64,000 nt of DNA, taken from the NCBI GenBank assembly GCA_902362875.1, contig CABIYF010000007.1:1-64000 (forward strand). The letters run 5' to 3'. Every line of letters starts with the position of its first letter. Positions within the stretch are counted from its first letter, which is position 1. Below, piece after piece: positions 18,950-28,667 of the stretch. Below the pieces are notes generated by a model. That model did not search any database, was not told the DNA's origin, and was given only the letters and a program-made list of their open reading frames with translations. Source of the DNA: Eubacteriaceae bacterium. GTDB taxonomy: Bacteria; Bacillota; Clostridia; Lachnospirales; Lachnospiraceae. The translations under genes were made by a program, and so were the position numbers.

Positions 18950-18988
18950 CAGACTATGAAACTATTAATTTGAAAATAGGGGACACAT

Positions 18989-20416
18989 ATGTTAAAGAAA
19001 AAATTTATCTGTCTTGGATTATCCATGACAATGCTTTTTGCAAGCATTATAAACACACCTGCAGCTGTAACTGCCGGTCAATATTATAAAATCAAATATA
19101 CACATAATAAAAAAACAGTTACAAAACGTGCAATTGATGCAAGATATAATAATAAAGTGATCAAAACCAATATGCCTGGATATATCGAAGGTTCTACTTC
19201 TATGTATTCTGCTTACTGGATCTTCGGTCGTTGTTCATCTATCAACACAAAATATTCTTATTCATCAAAGACAAATAAGATCAACCTTACACGCGGTTCA
19301 CAAAAATTAGTTTTAACATTGAACAGCACAACTGCAACCATCAACGGAAAGAGAATCACTCTTCCATCCGCCCCAAGGAAAGTATATTATCCTGCACGTA
19401 AGAAGAACTATATTATGATCCCAGGAGACGCTGTTGCCAAGAATCTGCAATTAAATTATACATGGAATAACCGCCTGCTTTCAGGTCTTATTACCCAAAA
19501 GGGATCAACAAGTGCTAAACCTGCCACTACAACAGCTTCCAATACAAGTACAACATCTACGACTCTTGGTTCAAAGACTAAGATCACAGCCTCTGCTTCT
19601 AATTATTCCATCAGAATCAAGAAGCCTTCCGGACTGTCAACTTCTGCTGTTACTTGTGTTGATGATTACTCAAACAAGCGCCTGAGAATCATTGTTAACG
19701 GAAACTACAAGACTTTCTTTAGCACTTCCTCTAACAGATATGTTAAGGAATCGCTTACTTACAATGTTACTTACAGTGGAGGTAAAACATATATTGATCT
19801 TAAGACAAGTACGATCAAAGGATTCAGTATATCACAGACTTCTTCCTATATATATGTGAAGTATGCAGATCCAAAGAAGATGTTCTATCGTGTAGTCGTT
19901 GTTGATGCAGGTCATGGCGGAAGCGATTCCGGAGCTGTAGGAAACGGATATTATGAAAAGAATATGACCTTAAAGATCGTTCAGAGCATCAAGAGTAACT
20001 TTGACAAAAACTCTACATATAAAGTATATTACACAAGACTTTCAGATTGGTATCCAAGTCTTTCTTACCGTTATAAAATGGCAAATGAAGTGTCCGCAGA
20101 TCGTTTTCTAAGCGTTCATATCAATTCAAGCGACTCTTCATCTTCCAAAGGAACCGAAACCTTATACAAAACTTATAAATCCTACGCACAGACACTACAG
20201 TCTTCTGCTTTAACTGGAATGGGTTATGCATCAAACAGTTCCTATAATCGTGGATTAAAATACCGCTCTGATCTTGCAGTATTGAATGGTCCAAAGATGA
20301 CAACTTCTCTTGTAGAACTTGGATTCATCTCAAATAAAACCGAAGCTAATCGTATCAATTCCAGAACATCAACGATTGGTTATAACTTATATAAAGCGAT
20401 TTGTAATTCATTCTAG
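18989..20416 (+). CDS. secreted N-acetylmuramoyl-L-alanine amidase (Amidase_3)
   Basis: 475 residues. The signal peptide MLKKKFICLGLSMTMLFASI is followed by a copper-amine-oxidase-N-like substrate/wall-binding domain (about residues 35-165), a Ser/Thr linker, and a beta-rich AMIN-like region (about 205-295). The zinc amidase begins at VVVVDAGHGGSDSGAVG. Zinc/catalytic residues are visible as His in DAGHGG, Glu in YEKNMTLKIV, His in FLSVHINSS and Glu in LVELGFISN. It cleaves the stem peptide from muramic acid in peptidoglycan. A close paralogue follows after a terminator. Confidence 0.9.
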   Translation: MLKKKFICLGLSMTMLFASIINTPAAVTAGQYYKIKYTHNKKTVTKRAIDARYNNKVIKTNMPGYIEGSTSMYSAYWIFGRCSSINTKYSYSSKTNKINLTRGSQKLVLTLNSTTATINGKRITLPSAPRKVYYPARKKNYIMIPGDAVAKNLQLNYTWNNRLLSGLITQKGSTSAKPATTTASNTSTTSTTLGSKTKITASASNYSIRIKKPSGLSTSAVTCVDDYSNKRLRIIVNGNYKTFFSTSSNRYVKESLTYNVTYSGGKTYIDLKTSTIKGFSISQTSSYIYVKYADPKKMFYRVVVVDAGHGGSDSGAVGNGYYEKNMTLKIVQSIKSNFDKNSTYKVYYTRLSDWYPSLSYRYKMANEVSADRFLSVHINSSDSSSSKGTETLYKTYKSYAQTLQSSALTGMGYASNSSYNRGLKYRSDLAVLNGPKMTTSLVELGFISNKTEANRINSRTSTIGYNLYKAICNSF

Positions 20417-20442
20417 TCTTATAAATCCCAAAGTAGATTTCT

Positions 20443-20473
20443 AAAAGTCATATTGCAAAATATGACTTTTTTC
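20443..20473 (+). terminator. terminator after first amidase
   Basis: A perfect 12-bp stem AAAAGTCATATT / AATATGACTTTT with GCAA tetraloop is followed by TTC. It separates the two paralogues. Confidence 0.85.
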
Positions 20474-20502
20474 TTGCAATAATATTACGCATATGTTACA
20501 GT
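20474..20502 (+). promoter_or_regulatory. promoter of second amidase
   Basis: TTGCAA (20474-20479), a 17-nt spacer and TACAGT (20497-20502) with an upstream TG. It begins directly after the preceding terminator, so the second paralogue has its own transcript. Confidence 0.55.
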
Positions 20503-20526
20503 TAATTACTGGAAAGGAAGATACAA

Positions 20527-21966
20527 ATGAAATTACAGAAATTTATTATCACAACATTGTTATCAGTTTCAATTATCGGCACAGGAATACCTGCGAATGT
20601 CTCTGCATCATCATATGCTGTAACAAAACATACTTATACACTAAAAATCAATAAGAAAAAACAAAAGAAAAAAGCAGTCGGTGCTTCTTATAATGGAAAA
20701 TCCATCAAAACAAAAGCTCCCGGATACATGACTGGAAATACACAAATGCTTTCTGCATATTATGTATTCAAAAAGGGAATGGGTGTATCCTATTCTTATT
20801 CCAAAAAAACCTGGAAAGTCACTTTAAAACGTGGTTCCAAAAAAATCGTCATGAAACGCGGCAGCAAATATGCTTATGTGAATGGAAAGAAAACAAAGAT
20901 GCCAACACCTGCACGTATGGTTTATTCTTATAATCAGAAAAAAGATGCCATCTATGTTCCTGGTTCTTTCTGCGCGAAACATCTTGGTTTATCTTATTCT
21001 TGGAATAGTTCTTCTTATACAGAAGCTTTTAAGAGCAGTACCTCTTCAAAGGCTCCTGCAAACCAGAACACTTCAGCTGCTACAACAACTACTACAGGCA
21101 AAACTTCCTATGTACAGCTTGCAAAACCTTCAGGTTTAAGCAGCAGTAATATTTCAAGCACTGATGATTACCATAATTACCGTCTGATCCTTAACATCAA
21201 AGGTAACTATAAATCATTCTATGAAAAATCATCAAACCATAAAGTTGTTAATGATTCTTCATTCAAATCCTACTCTGTATCATACTCTGGCGGATATACG
21301 AAAATCTATATCAAGCCACGCAGTAAAACGATCAAGGGATTCCGTGTAACTCAAACAAATTCCTATATCAGGGTTTATTATGCATCACCTAAATCTATGT
21401 ACAAACAGATTATTGTATTAGATGCAGGTCATGGTGGTAAAGACACCGGTGCTACAAATAAAAGCTATGTTGAAAAAAATATGACTTTAAATATTGTAAA
21501 AGCCGCAAAAAAATACTTTGATAAAGACCCAAGTATTAAAGTATATTACACTCGCTTGTCAGATACTTATCCAAGCTTAGCAGATCGTTCTGCTCTTGCA
21601 AACAATGTAGGAGCTGACAGATTCTACAGTGTACATATTAACTCTGCTGGTTCTTCTGCCACAGGAACAGAGACTCTGTATAATTCAAAAGGATATAAAT
21701 CAACTTCTGGACTGACAAGTTATAAATGGTCATCTACGATCCATCCTTATATCCGTTCTGCAACAGGATTTAAGAACCGCGGCCTTGTAGACCGTACAGG
21801 ATTATATGTTCTCCGCCACACAAAGACAGCTTCTACATTAACTGAGATTGGTTTTATCTCTAACAATAAAGAAGCAAAGTCAATGAAGGCTAATTACTCA
21901 AAATACGGAAAAGCTGTCTATAACAGTACAAAAGCTTCTCTGAACAAAAACCCTGCAAAACGTTAG
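20527..21966 (+). CDS. secreted N-acetylmuramoyl-L-alanine amidase, tandem paralogue
   Basis: 479 residues with the same order of parts as the upstream gene: signal peptide (MKLQKFIITTLLSVSIIGTG), Lys-rich copper-amine-oxidase-N-like domain, Ser/Thr linker, AMIN-like region, Amidase_3. Catalytic residues are His in LDAGHGGKDTG, Glu in VEKNMTLNIV, His in FYSVHINSAG and Glu in LTEIGFISNN. Shared segments such as YYTRLSD-YPSL and NNV/NEV-ADRF--VHIN show a tandem duplication. GGAAAGGAAG lies before the start. The basic N-terminal domain (many KKKQKKK) differs in charge from the first copy. Confidence 0.9.
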   Translation: MKLQKFIITTLLSVSIIGTGIPANVSASSYAVTKHTYTLKINKKKQKKKAVGASYNGKSIKTKAPGYMTGNTQMLSAYYVFKKGMGVSYSYSKKTWKVTLKRGSKKIVMKRGSKYAYVNGKKTKMPTPARMVYSYNQKKDAIYVPGSFCAKHLGLSYSWNSSSYTEAFKSSTSSKAPANQNTSAATTTTTGKTSYVQLAKPSGLSSSNISSTDDYHNYRLILNIKGNYKSFYEKSSNHKVVNDSSFKSYSVSYSGGYTKIYIKPRSKTIKGFRVTQTNSYIRVYYASPKSMYKQIIVLDAGHGGKDTGATNKSYVEKNMTLNIVKAAKKYFDKDPSIKVYYTRLSDTYPSLADRSALANNVGADRFYSVHINSAGSSATGTETLYNSKGYKSTSGLTSYKWSSTIHPYIRSATGFKNRGLVDRTGLYVLRHTKTASTLTEIGFISNNKEAKSMKANYSKYGKAVYNSTKASLNKNPAKR

Positions 21967-21994
21967 TTTTGTACAATCATTATCTAAATATCAC

Positions 21995-22030
21995 AGACCA
22001 TCCTTACTGATCGTAATGGATGGTCTTTTT
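21995..22030 (+). terminator. terminator after second amidase
   Basis: Stem AGACCATCC / GGATGGTCT with a 14-nt loop, followed by TTTT. It lies between convergent genes. Confidence 0.85.
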
Positions 22031-22040
22031 ATATCTCTTG

Positions 22041-22346
22041 TTACTTGACCGCTGTATAATATGGAATCACCAGATACATTCCATCCGTAATCTGCCCATC
22101 ATAGATATGATTCGTCTCACATACTTCATCTATATAATCATCAATGGTATCATATTCTTCTCCCATATGTTCCTTGGCAATACTCCATAACGAATCGCCC
22201 TTCTTAACCTGAATACTTGTAAACTGCTTTTCTCTTGTTCCCTGTGCTTCTATTGTAGGAGTCTTCATAAATAATACATGGAATGCCATAAATAATACTC
22301 CCAAAAGAACTATTACAAAACACCATCTTCTCTTCTTACTTATCAT
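22041..22346 (-). CDS. yneA: YneA-like LysM membrane protein, probable SOS cell-division suppressor
   Basis: 101 residues. An N-terminal basic patch and one membrane helix (RRWCFVIVLLGVLFMAFHVL) precede an extracytoplasmic LysM domain (IQVKKGDSLWSIAKEH, ending YLVIPYY). This is the build of Bacillus YneA, which delays septation during the SOS response. It is divergent from lexA, and a consensus promoter here carries a LexA box in its spacer, which supports SOS control. The symbol is given by architecture and context; sequence identity to YneA was not measured. Confidence 0.8.
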   Translation of the reverse strand: MISKKRRWCFVIVLLGVLFMAFHVLFMKTPTIEAQGTREKQFTSIQVKKGDSLWSIAKEHMGEEYDTIDDYIDEVCETNHIYDGQITDGMYLVIPYYTAVK

Positions 22347-22369
22347 AATGTATTCCTCCTCTTATTTAT

Positions 22370-22477
22370 CGAACGTTTGTTTTGCCTTTATTATAATTCT
22401 CGAACATCTGTTTGTCAAGGTTTTTTTCGAAACTTTGTTCGAGAACACTTGTTTCTATATTGATTCTATGTTATTAT
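22370..22477. promoter_or_regulatory. divergent SOS control region with four LexA boxes
   Basis: Four matches to the Gram-positive box CGAAC-N4-GTTCG: CGAACGTTTGTTTT (22370-22383), CGAACATCTGTTTG (22401-22414), CGAAACTTTGTTCG (22428-22441) and AGAACACTTGTTTC (22442-22455). The minus-strand promoter TTGACA (22418-22413) and TATAAT (22395-22390) has a 17-nt spacer occupied by the second box. The lexA promoter TTGTTT (22449-22454)-17-TATTAT (22472-22477) overlaps the fourth. Confidence 0.9.
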
Positions 22478-22510
22478 AAAAACAATAAAAAAACACGGAG
22501 GATATAGTAC

Positions 22511-23128
22511 ATGGCAAGAGAACAATTAAGTGATAAACAACAACAGATTCTGGAATTTATCAAAAGCCGCATCCTTGATAAAGGATATCCGCCTGCTGTC
22601 CGAGAGATCTGTGAAGCCGTGAACCTGCGTTCCACATCTTCTGTCCACTCTCATTTAGAGACACTGGAACGGAAAGGATATATTCACAGGGATCCTACGA
22701 AACCCCGCGCAATTGAGATTATTGATGATGATTTCAATCTCGCACGCCGCGAGATCATTAATATTCCTGTCGTTGGCACTGTAACTGCCGGAGAACCAAT
22801 TCTGGCTGTTCAGAATATCGAAGATTATTTTCCAATGCTTCCTGATCATATCAGCAACAAGAATACATTTATGTTACATGTCCGCGGTGAAAGTATGATC
22901 AATGCAGGAATTTTTGATGGCGATCTCGTCATCGTTGAACAACAGCCAACCGCTGAGAATGGCGACATTGTTGTAGCAATGATCGAAGATTCCGCTACAG
23001 TCAAAAGATTCTATAAAGAAGATGGCCACTATCGCCTTCAGCCTGAGAATGATTCTATGGAACCTATTATTGTGAATGAAGTATCTATTATCGGCAAAGT
23101 TGTTGGTCTTTACCGCTCAATGAAGTAA
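22511..23128 (+). CDS. lexA: SOS repressor LexA
   Basis: 205 residues, normal length. The N-terminal winged helix ([20 protein letters not shown], then [22 protein letters not shown]) binds SOS boxes. The autocleavage site is Ala-Gly in VGTVTAGEP (about residues 94-95). The catalytic Ser is in [15 protein letters not shown] and the Lys is in [10 protein letters not shown]. RecA-stimulated self-cleavage derepresses the regulon. Its own promoter and the divergent yneA-like promoter carry LexA boxes, so it is autoregulated. Confidence 0.97.
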   Translation: MAREQLSDKQQQILEFIKSRILDKGYPPAVREICEAVNLRSTSSVHSHLETLERKGYIHRDPTKPRAIEIIDDDFNLARREIINIPVVGTVTAGEPILAVQNIEDYFPMLPDHISNKNTFMLHVRGESMINAGIFDGDLVIVEQQPTAENGDIVVAMIEDSATVKRFYKEDGHYRLQPENDSMEPIIVNEVSIIGKVVGLYRSMK

Positions 23129-23149
23129 AACCAATCCTGTAATTAAAAG

Positions 23150-23199
23150 AAGCCGGAATCAGAAATCATCTTACGATTTCCGATTCCGGCTTCTTTTTA
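23150..23199 (+). terminator. terminator between lexA and rsfS
   Basis: A perfect 12-bp stem GAAGCCGGAATC / GATTCCGGCTTC with inner complementary GAAATC/GATTTC is followed by TTTTTA. The upstream arm is preceded by AAAA, so it could serve both converging genes. Confidence 0.9.
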
Positions 23200-23206
23200 T
23201 CTCATT

Positions 23207-23560
23207 TTAATTTAATTCTTCAATAGAAACTTCTTTTCCATCTTTCCAGATTCGCTCAAGATCATAGAACAGTCGATTTTCTTTGTCAAAGATATGAATG
23301 ATAATATCTCCAAAGTCAAGTAAGATCCAGTTTCCTTCTCTGTATCCTTCCATCTGTTTCATTTCATATCCTGCTTTAAAAAGCTCTTCCTGTACATTAT
23401 CTACCATTGCCTGTACCTGGTTCTTGTTATTACCATCTGCAATGATAAAATAATCTGCTAAAACTGAAATATTGCGGATATCAATGATCTTGATATCTTC
23501 TGCTAATTTGTCATCTAACGCATCATATGCGATCTTTACCATATTTAATGACTGATCCAT
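23207..23560 (-). CDS. rsfS: ribosomal silencing factor RsfS (YbeB/Iojap)
   Basis: 117 residues from the ATG at 23560, chosen because AAGGAG is 6-7 nt upstream; the longer frame to 23593 overlaps yqeK. Typical motifs are VKIAYDALDDKLAEDIKIIDI, LADYFIIADGNNKNQVQAMVDNV, EGYREGNWILLDFGDIIIHIF and YDLERIWKDG. It binds ribosomal protein L14 on the large subunit and blocks subunit joining when nutrients are low. It is the last gene of the obg-yhbY-nadD-yqeK-rsfS group, a conserved Firmicutes order. Confidence 0.95.
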   Translation of the reverse strand: MDQSLNMVKIAYDALDDKLAEDIKIIDIRNISVLADYFIIADGNNKNQVQAMVDNVQEELFKAGYEMKQMEGYREGNWILLDFGDIIIHIFDKENRLFYDLERIWKDGKEVSIEELN

Positions 23561-23561
23561 C

Positions 23562-24143
23562 TTAATTCTCCTTCTTATTCTTGTAATACTCATAAGTCTT
23601 AACTGTGCGCTGATCTATTTCCTGACCACATCCTGTCAGATAATCGATCGTGTTCTTAAGAATCTCACATGTACATGCATCCAGATCTTCAAATGCCAGC
23701 TTTCTCACTTCTATTAATCCCGGTATCATCTTTCTGTTTGGTTCTATATAATCTGCAATAAAAACAATCTGCTCCAGAGGATTCATTGCACTCTTTCCAG
23801 TTGTATGACATGCAATCGCTGACAAGATCTCCTGATCCTCTTCCTCGTAATCGTCTTTTGCAAGAAATGGGGCAATCTCCTGATGCATCAGCTGTGGACT
23901 CTTTGTTAACGTTCCTTCAAGCTCAATGTTATATTGCTCACACAGCTGTCTTTGTTTTTCCATAGAAAATCCTTTTGCACAGTCATGCAGCAATCCGGCC
24001 CTGTAAGCCTTCTTTGTATCTACATCAAACACCATTGCCATACAGGCAGCTGTATAAGCCACTCCTAATGTGTGTCTGTATCTGGATGGCTTTAGCACTG
24101 TTTTAAGTTTATCTTCGATCTGCTGTAATTCCATATAAATCAT
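23562..24143 (-). CDS. yqeK: YqeK-type HD-domain phosphohydrolase
   Basis: 193 residues (an alternative ATG at 24134 gives 190). Metal-binding HD-domain residues are His in YRHTLGVAYTAA, the HD pair in AGLLHDCAKG, His in LMHQEIAPFLA, and CHTTGKSAMNPLEQIVFIADYIEP. YqeK proteins hydrolyse diadenosine tetraphosphate symmetrically. The gene overlaps the 3' end of nadD by 26-35 bp, so translation is probably coupled. The ribosome site is weak (AGAAAG). Confidence 0.92.
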   Translation of the reverse strand: MIYMELQQIEDKLKTVLKPSRYRHTLGVAYTAACMAMVFDVDTKKAYRAGLLHDCAKGFSMEKQRQLCEQYNIELEGTLTKSPQLMHQEIAPFLAKDDYEEEDQEILSAIACHTTGKSAMNPLEQIVFIADYIEPNRKMIPGLIEVRKLAFEDLDACTCEILKNTIDYLTGCGQEIDQRTVKTYEYYKNKKEN

Positions 24144-24726
24144 TTCTTTCTATATAATCAATCACATTCTCCGGAAGGAAAAAGTGAATACTTGATCCAT
24201 TTTTGCATCTCTTTCTGATATCATTGGATGAAATCTCAATGCTTGGACTGCTCAAATGATAGATCTTGCCGCCGTATTTCTCTTCCAGATAATCAATCTG
24301 TGCATCTAAAGCACTTCTTGAGTCATTTCTCGTAGCAACCAGAATATCAGCCATTGCAAAAATCTGGTCTGGGTCTTTCCATGTCTCAATCTGATAAAGA
24401 GAATCTGCTCCCATGATAAAATAATATCTGCAGTCCGTATTCTCTTTCGTGAGAGCTCTTAACGTATCCACTGTATACGTTGTTCCCTCTCGATTTAATT
24501 CCATATCGCTAAATCGAAAATATGAGAAGCCTGCAATGGCAAGTTTGATCATATCAACACGATTTTGCTCCGTAACTCCACCACTGATCGTCTTATAGGC
24601 AGGATTCTTTGTCGGCATAACAAGAATCTCATCTAAACCAAACTCTTCTTTTGCCGCCTGTCCAAGGATCAGATGTCCGTGATGGATCGGGTTAAATGTT
24701 CCGCCAAGAATTCCTATCTTCTTCAT
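24109..24726 (-). CDS. nadD: nicotinate-nucleotide adenylyltransferase
   Basis: 205 residues. It transfers AMP to nicotinate mononucleotide in NAD synthesis. The nucleotidyltransferase motif GILGGTFNPIHHGHL is at residues 5-19, the substrate region is MPTKNPAYK, and the second motif ISSNDIRKRCKNG is near residue 175. It sits between yhbY and yqeK with a 15-bp gap upstream. Confidence 0.96.
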   Translation of the reverse strand: MKKIGILGGTFNPIHHGHLILGQAAKEEFGLDEILVMPTKNPAYKTISGGVTEQNRVDMIKLAIAGFSYFRFSDMELNREGTTYTVDTLRALTKENTDCRYYFIMGADSLYQIETWKDPDQIFAMADILVATRNDSRSALDAQIDYLEEKYGGKIYHLSSPSIEISSNDIRKRCKNGSSIHFFLPENVIDYIERNDLYGITADRR

Positions 24727-24741
24727 GGCCGTCCTCCGATA

Positions 24742-25041
24742 TTATTTTCCTGCTTTTGGCAGTTCGATTCTCTTATGGTTCTTTGATTCTTTGTATAATA
24801 CGATCTTCTTACCGATAACCTGTACTACCTGTGATCTTGTTCTCTCTGCTAAAACATTTGCCAGTTCTTTTGGATCATCCATGCAATTCTGAAGTACACC
24901 AACTTTGATCAGTTCTCTTGCTTCTAAGGCGTCTCTGACACCCTGTACAAGTTCTGGTGAAATGCTTCCTTTTCCGATGTTATAGATCGGATCGATCTTC
25001 ATTGCAAGGCTCTTTAAATAAGCTCTCTGTTTGCTTGTCAT
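24742..25041 (-). CDS. yhbY: CRM-domain ribosome-associated RNA-binding protein YhbY
   Basis: 99 residues from the ATG at 25041; GGAGG lies 6 nt upstream, while the earlier in-frame ATG at 25053 lies upstream of that GGAGG and has no ribosome site of its own. The single CRM domain begins MTSKQRAYLKSLAMKIDPIYNIGKGSIS and contains ALEARELIKVGVLQN and QVIGKKIVLYK. It is associated with pre-50S particles in other bacteria. It is located 24 nt after obg, as is common in Firmicutes. Confidence 0.93.
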   Translation of the reverse strand: MTSKQRAYLKSLAMKIDPIYNIGKGSISPELVQGVRDALEARELIKVGVLQNCMDDPKELANVLAERTRSQVVQVIGKKIVLYKESKNHKRIELPKAGK

Positions 25042-25065
25042 GTTATCCTCCATTCAATTATATAT

Positions 25066-26367
<1,302 letters not shown>

Positions 26368-26423
26368 TCAAAAAACAACTTCCGGTCACAAAATTTCTTC
26401 ATTATCTTATATCATAATGAAAA

Positions 26424-26451
26424 ACGGCCTCAAATATGTATTTGAAGCCGT
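26424..26451 (-). terminator. terminator after rpmA
   Basis: Stem ACGGCTTCAAAT / ATTTGAGGCCGT (minus strand, one G-U pair) with a 4-nt loop, followed by TTTTTC. It lies between L27 and obg, so obg is reached by readthrough or by a promoter not clearly visible in 26350-26420. Confidence 0.75.
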
Positions 26452-26493
26452 AATTACTGAATCTCAAATGATCTGTTCCTGTATGCAATTAAA

Positions 26494-26775
26494 TTATGCT
26501 ACTGGATGTACAGAACACTGTTTTTTATCTTTACCTTTTCTTTCGAAGCGAACAATACCATCAACTAATGCGAATAATGTATCGTCACCACCGCGTCCTA
26601 CGTTAACGCCTGGATGAATCTTAGTTCCTCTCTGTCTGTAAAGAATATTTCCAGCTTTTACAAACTGTCCGTCAGCTCTTTTCGCACCTAATCTCTTAGA
26701 TTCAGAATCTCTACCGTTCTTTGTAGAACCCATTCCTTTTTTATGAGCGAAAAATTGAAGGTTCATTTTCATCAT
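26494..26775 (-). CDS. rpmA: ribosomal protein bL27 with Prp-cleavable N-terminal leader
   Basis: 93 residues. The N-terminus [20 protein letters not shown] contains the LQFF-AHKKG processing site of Firmicutes L27. Removal of the leader by Prp exposes the basic tail that reaches the peptidyl-transferase centre. The rest ([41 protein letters not shown]) is standard. AAGGAGGTG is 10 nt before the first of three clustered ATGs. The protease gene lies 5 nt upstream. Confidence 0.96.
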   Translation of the reverse strand: MMKMNLQFFAHKKGMGSTKNGRDSESKRLGAKRADGQFVKAGNILYRQRGTKIHPGVNVGRGGDDTLFALVDGIVRFERKGKDKKQCSVHPVA

Positions 26776-26780
26776 TTTTG

Positions 26781-27107
26781 TTACACCTCCTTAAAGATTA
26801 CATCTAAATACTGTTCATGTTCTTCTTCCACCGAAGTAAGTCCAAGAATCAGTGATCTTAATAACAAGCTTCCATCATGTGAAAGCTCTTCCGTAAATAC
26901 TACGTCAATTTCTGCGTTCTCCTGGTTTACGTCAATCTGATAGTGATCATCTGTCAGCTCATCCAGGGAATTCACAAAATTAATTACCAGCGCAGATACT
27001 GCGGCACAGACAATATCTTGTCCTTCCGCACTGTAACCTGCATGGTCCTGTGAATGGAAGCCATGAAAGCTTCCATCAACTCCTTGATAGAATGTTATCT
27101 TTGTCAT
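26781..27107 (-). CDS. prp: ribosomal-processing cysteine protease Prp
   Basis: 108 residues. Catalytic His in [20 protein letters not shown] and Cys 12 residues later are the Prp pair. The rest of the fold is compact, with [16 protein letters not shown] near the C-terminus. Prp removes the N-terminal peptide of bL27, encoded immediately downstream. The order rplU-prp-rpmA is the classical Firmicutes arrangement. Confidence 0.95.
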   Translation of the reverse strand: MTKITFYQGVDGSFHGFHSQDHAGYSAEGQDIVCAAVSALVINFVNSLDELTDDHYQIDVNQENAEIDVVFTEELSHDGSLLLRSLILGLTSVEEEHEQYLDVIFKEV

Positions 27108-27125
27108 AACTCTATCCTCAGGATA

Positions 27126-27434
27126 TTATCCAACGATACTATCGATCTTAACCTGTGTAAATAACTGTCTATGACCGTTTTTCTTATGGTATCCAGTTTT
27201 TCTCTTGTATTTGTAAACGATGACTTTCTTACCTTTTCCTTCGCTTACTACAGAAGCTTCAACTTTCGCACCATCAACGGTAGGTGTTCCAACTTTAACA
27301 GTATCTCCACCAACTAAAAGTACATTATCAAATGTTACTTTAGCTCCTACTTCAGCGTCAAGTTTCTCAACTTTGATTACGTCGCCTTCGCTTACTTTAT
27401 ACTGTTTTCCACCTGTTGCGATAATTGCGTACAT
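27126..27434 (-). CDS. rplU: ribosomal protein bL21
   Basis: 102 residues from the ATG at 27434, chosen because AGGAGG is 7 nt upstream; the longer frame to 27455 runs through the ribosome site. [25 protein letters not shown] and the C-terminal [22 protein letters not shown] are diagnostic. It binds 23S rRNA near L20. First gene of rplU-prp-rpmA. Confidence 0.97.
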   Translation of the reverse strand: MYAIIATGGKQYKVSEGDVIKVEKLDAEVGAKVTFDNVLLVGGDTVKVGTPTVDGAKVEASVVSEGKGKKVIVYKYKRKTGYHKKNGHRQLFTQVKIDSIVG

Positions 27435-27544
27435 CACGGCACCTCCTATTATCAAATCTCGCCAGCTTTGGTGATTTCTCGCATTCTTTAACCTCGCTGT
27501 GCGGCATACTCATATATAATAACAGCACTATTCTAATATGTCAA
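27435..27544 (-). promoter_or_regulatory. rplU promoter and probable L21-type RNA leader
   Basis: A consensus promoter TTGACA (27544-27539)-17-TATTAT (27521-27516) lies inside the 3' end of rng. The roughly 70-nt leader downstream contains GCGAGGTTAAAGAATGCGAG and then an AAATC...GATTT pairing with a conserved-looking AAAGCTGGCGAG. This position and pattern match the L21 leader known in Firmicutes, thought to bind L21 for feedback. The family match was not searched. Confidence 0.6.
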
Positions 27545-28667
27545 TACTTATTTGTCGAAAAATTGGATTTTTTTCTTTTTTTCTTGTAATCTCCATAATT
27601 CCAAGCTTTGTAATGTCGACTGCGACTGCTTTTTTTGAGTCATCATTTAAATAATACTGCATTATCTGTAATAATTCTTTCTCATCTTCTTTCGATCTCA
27701 TATCAATAAAATCGATCATGATGATCCCGGATAAATTTCTTAACCGGATCTGTCTTGCTGCTTCCTTTGCAGCTTCTAAATTTATTTTCTTAATATGTGC
27801 TTCCTGATTTTTCTTTCCGATAGATTTGCCAGTATTCACATCAATAACTGCCATTGCTTCTGTCTGCTCAATGTAGAGAAATCCCCCGGACTTCATAAAA
27901 ATCTTCTGCTTAAATACTTCTGACAGGTAATGACGGACCCTGTATCTACGGTCAATGTCTCCTGCTTCATAAGAGCATAAAGATACCTCATACCCTTTTT
28001 TGGTAAGCTTCTCATATACATCTTCCTGATCTGTTACAATGCTGTCTGCCGCTTCCGGTTTTATATCATGTACAAGAACCGACAATGCATCATAATTTGT
28101 ATCTACAAGCTGCGGTGCTTTTCGGTATGACTTCTTACAGATAATCTCCTGATACTTCTTTGCAAGCATATCCGCTTCACAAAGCACATCTTCCTTATCC
28201 GCTTTTGCTGCCTCAGTACGAAGAATAAAACCATATTCCTGTGTCACCAGAGGCTCTGCCATCTCTCTTAATTCCTGTTTCTTGTCTTTTTTATGAATCT
28301 TATTAGAAATCCCTACAGAAAGCTTGTCTGAAGTCAGCACAAGATATTTTCCAGTTAATTCAATCTGGTCTGATAACATTGGGCGTTTTTCCTTCGTCGC
28401 CTCTTTCTTTATCTGCACCAGAACTTCATCTCCCGCTTTATATTGCTTATGTTGCATGGAAAGAAATCCCATCTCATCTTCATCAAACTCGACAAAAGCT
28501 CCATTGATATTTTTCACAACATTTTTTACGATGCCTGTGTAAATATTTCCGATTTCGATTTTGGCTTTTTCACTCACGCATTGAAATTCCACTGGCTGGT
28601 GATCTTTTAATAACATACTTACCAGATGGTCTTTCATCTTTGTGATCACAATCTCTGTATGCGCCAT
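27528..28667 (-). CDS. rng: ribonuclease E/G family endoribonuclease, short form
   Basis: 379 residues. The S1-like domain comes first (GNIYTGIVKNVVKNINGAFVEFDEDEMGFL). The catalytic DNase I-like region follows, with GGFLYIEQTEAMAVIDVNTGKS and the second metal motif GIIMIDFIDMRSKEDEKEL. It stops after EITRKKEKNPIFRQISIDILE and lacks the C-terminal Zn-link (CPxCxG) that joins protomers in E. coli RNase E and RNase G. It overlaps the stop of fabV by one base. Its 3' end contains the rplU promoter. Confidence 0.9.
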   Translation of the reverse strand: MAHTEIVITKMKDHLVSMLLKDHQPVEFQCVSEKAKIEIGNIYTGIVKNVVKNINGAFVEFDEDEMGFLSMQHKQYKAGDEVLVQIKKEATKEKRPMLSDQIELTGKYLVLTSDKLSVGISNKIHKKDKKQELREMAEPLVTQEYGFILRTEAAKADKEDVLCEADMLAKKYQEIICKKSYRKAPQLVDTNYDALSVLVHDIKPEAADSIVTDQEDVYEKLTKKGYEVSLCSYEAGDIDRRYRVRHYLSEVFKQKIFMKSGGFLYIEQTEAMAVIDVNTGKSIGKKNQEAHIKKINLEAAKEAARQIRLRNLSGIIMIDFIDMRSKEDEKELLQIMQYYLNDDSKKAVAVDITKLGIMEITRKKEKNPIFRQISIDILE

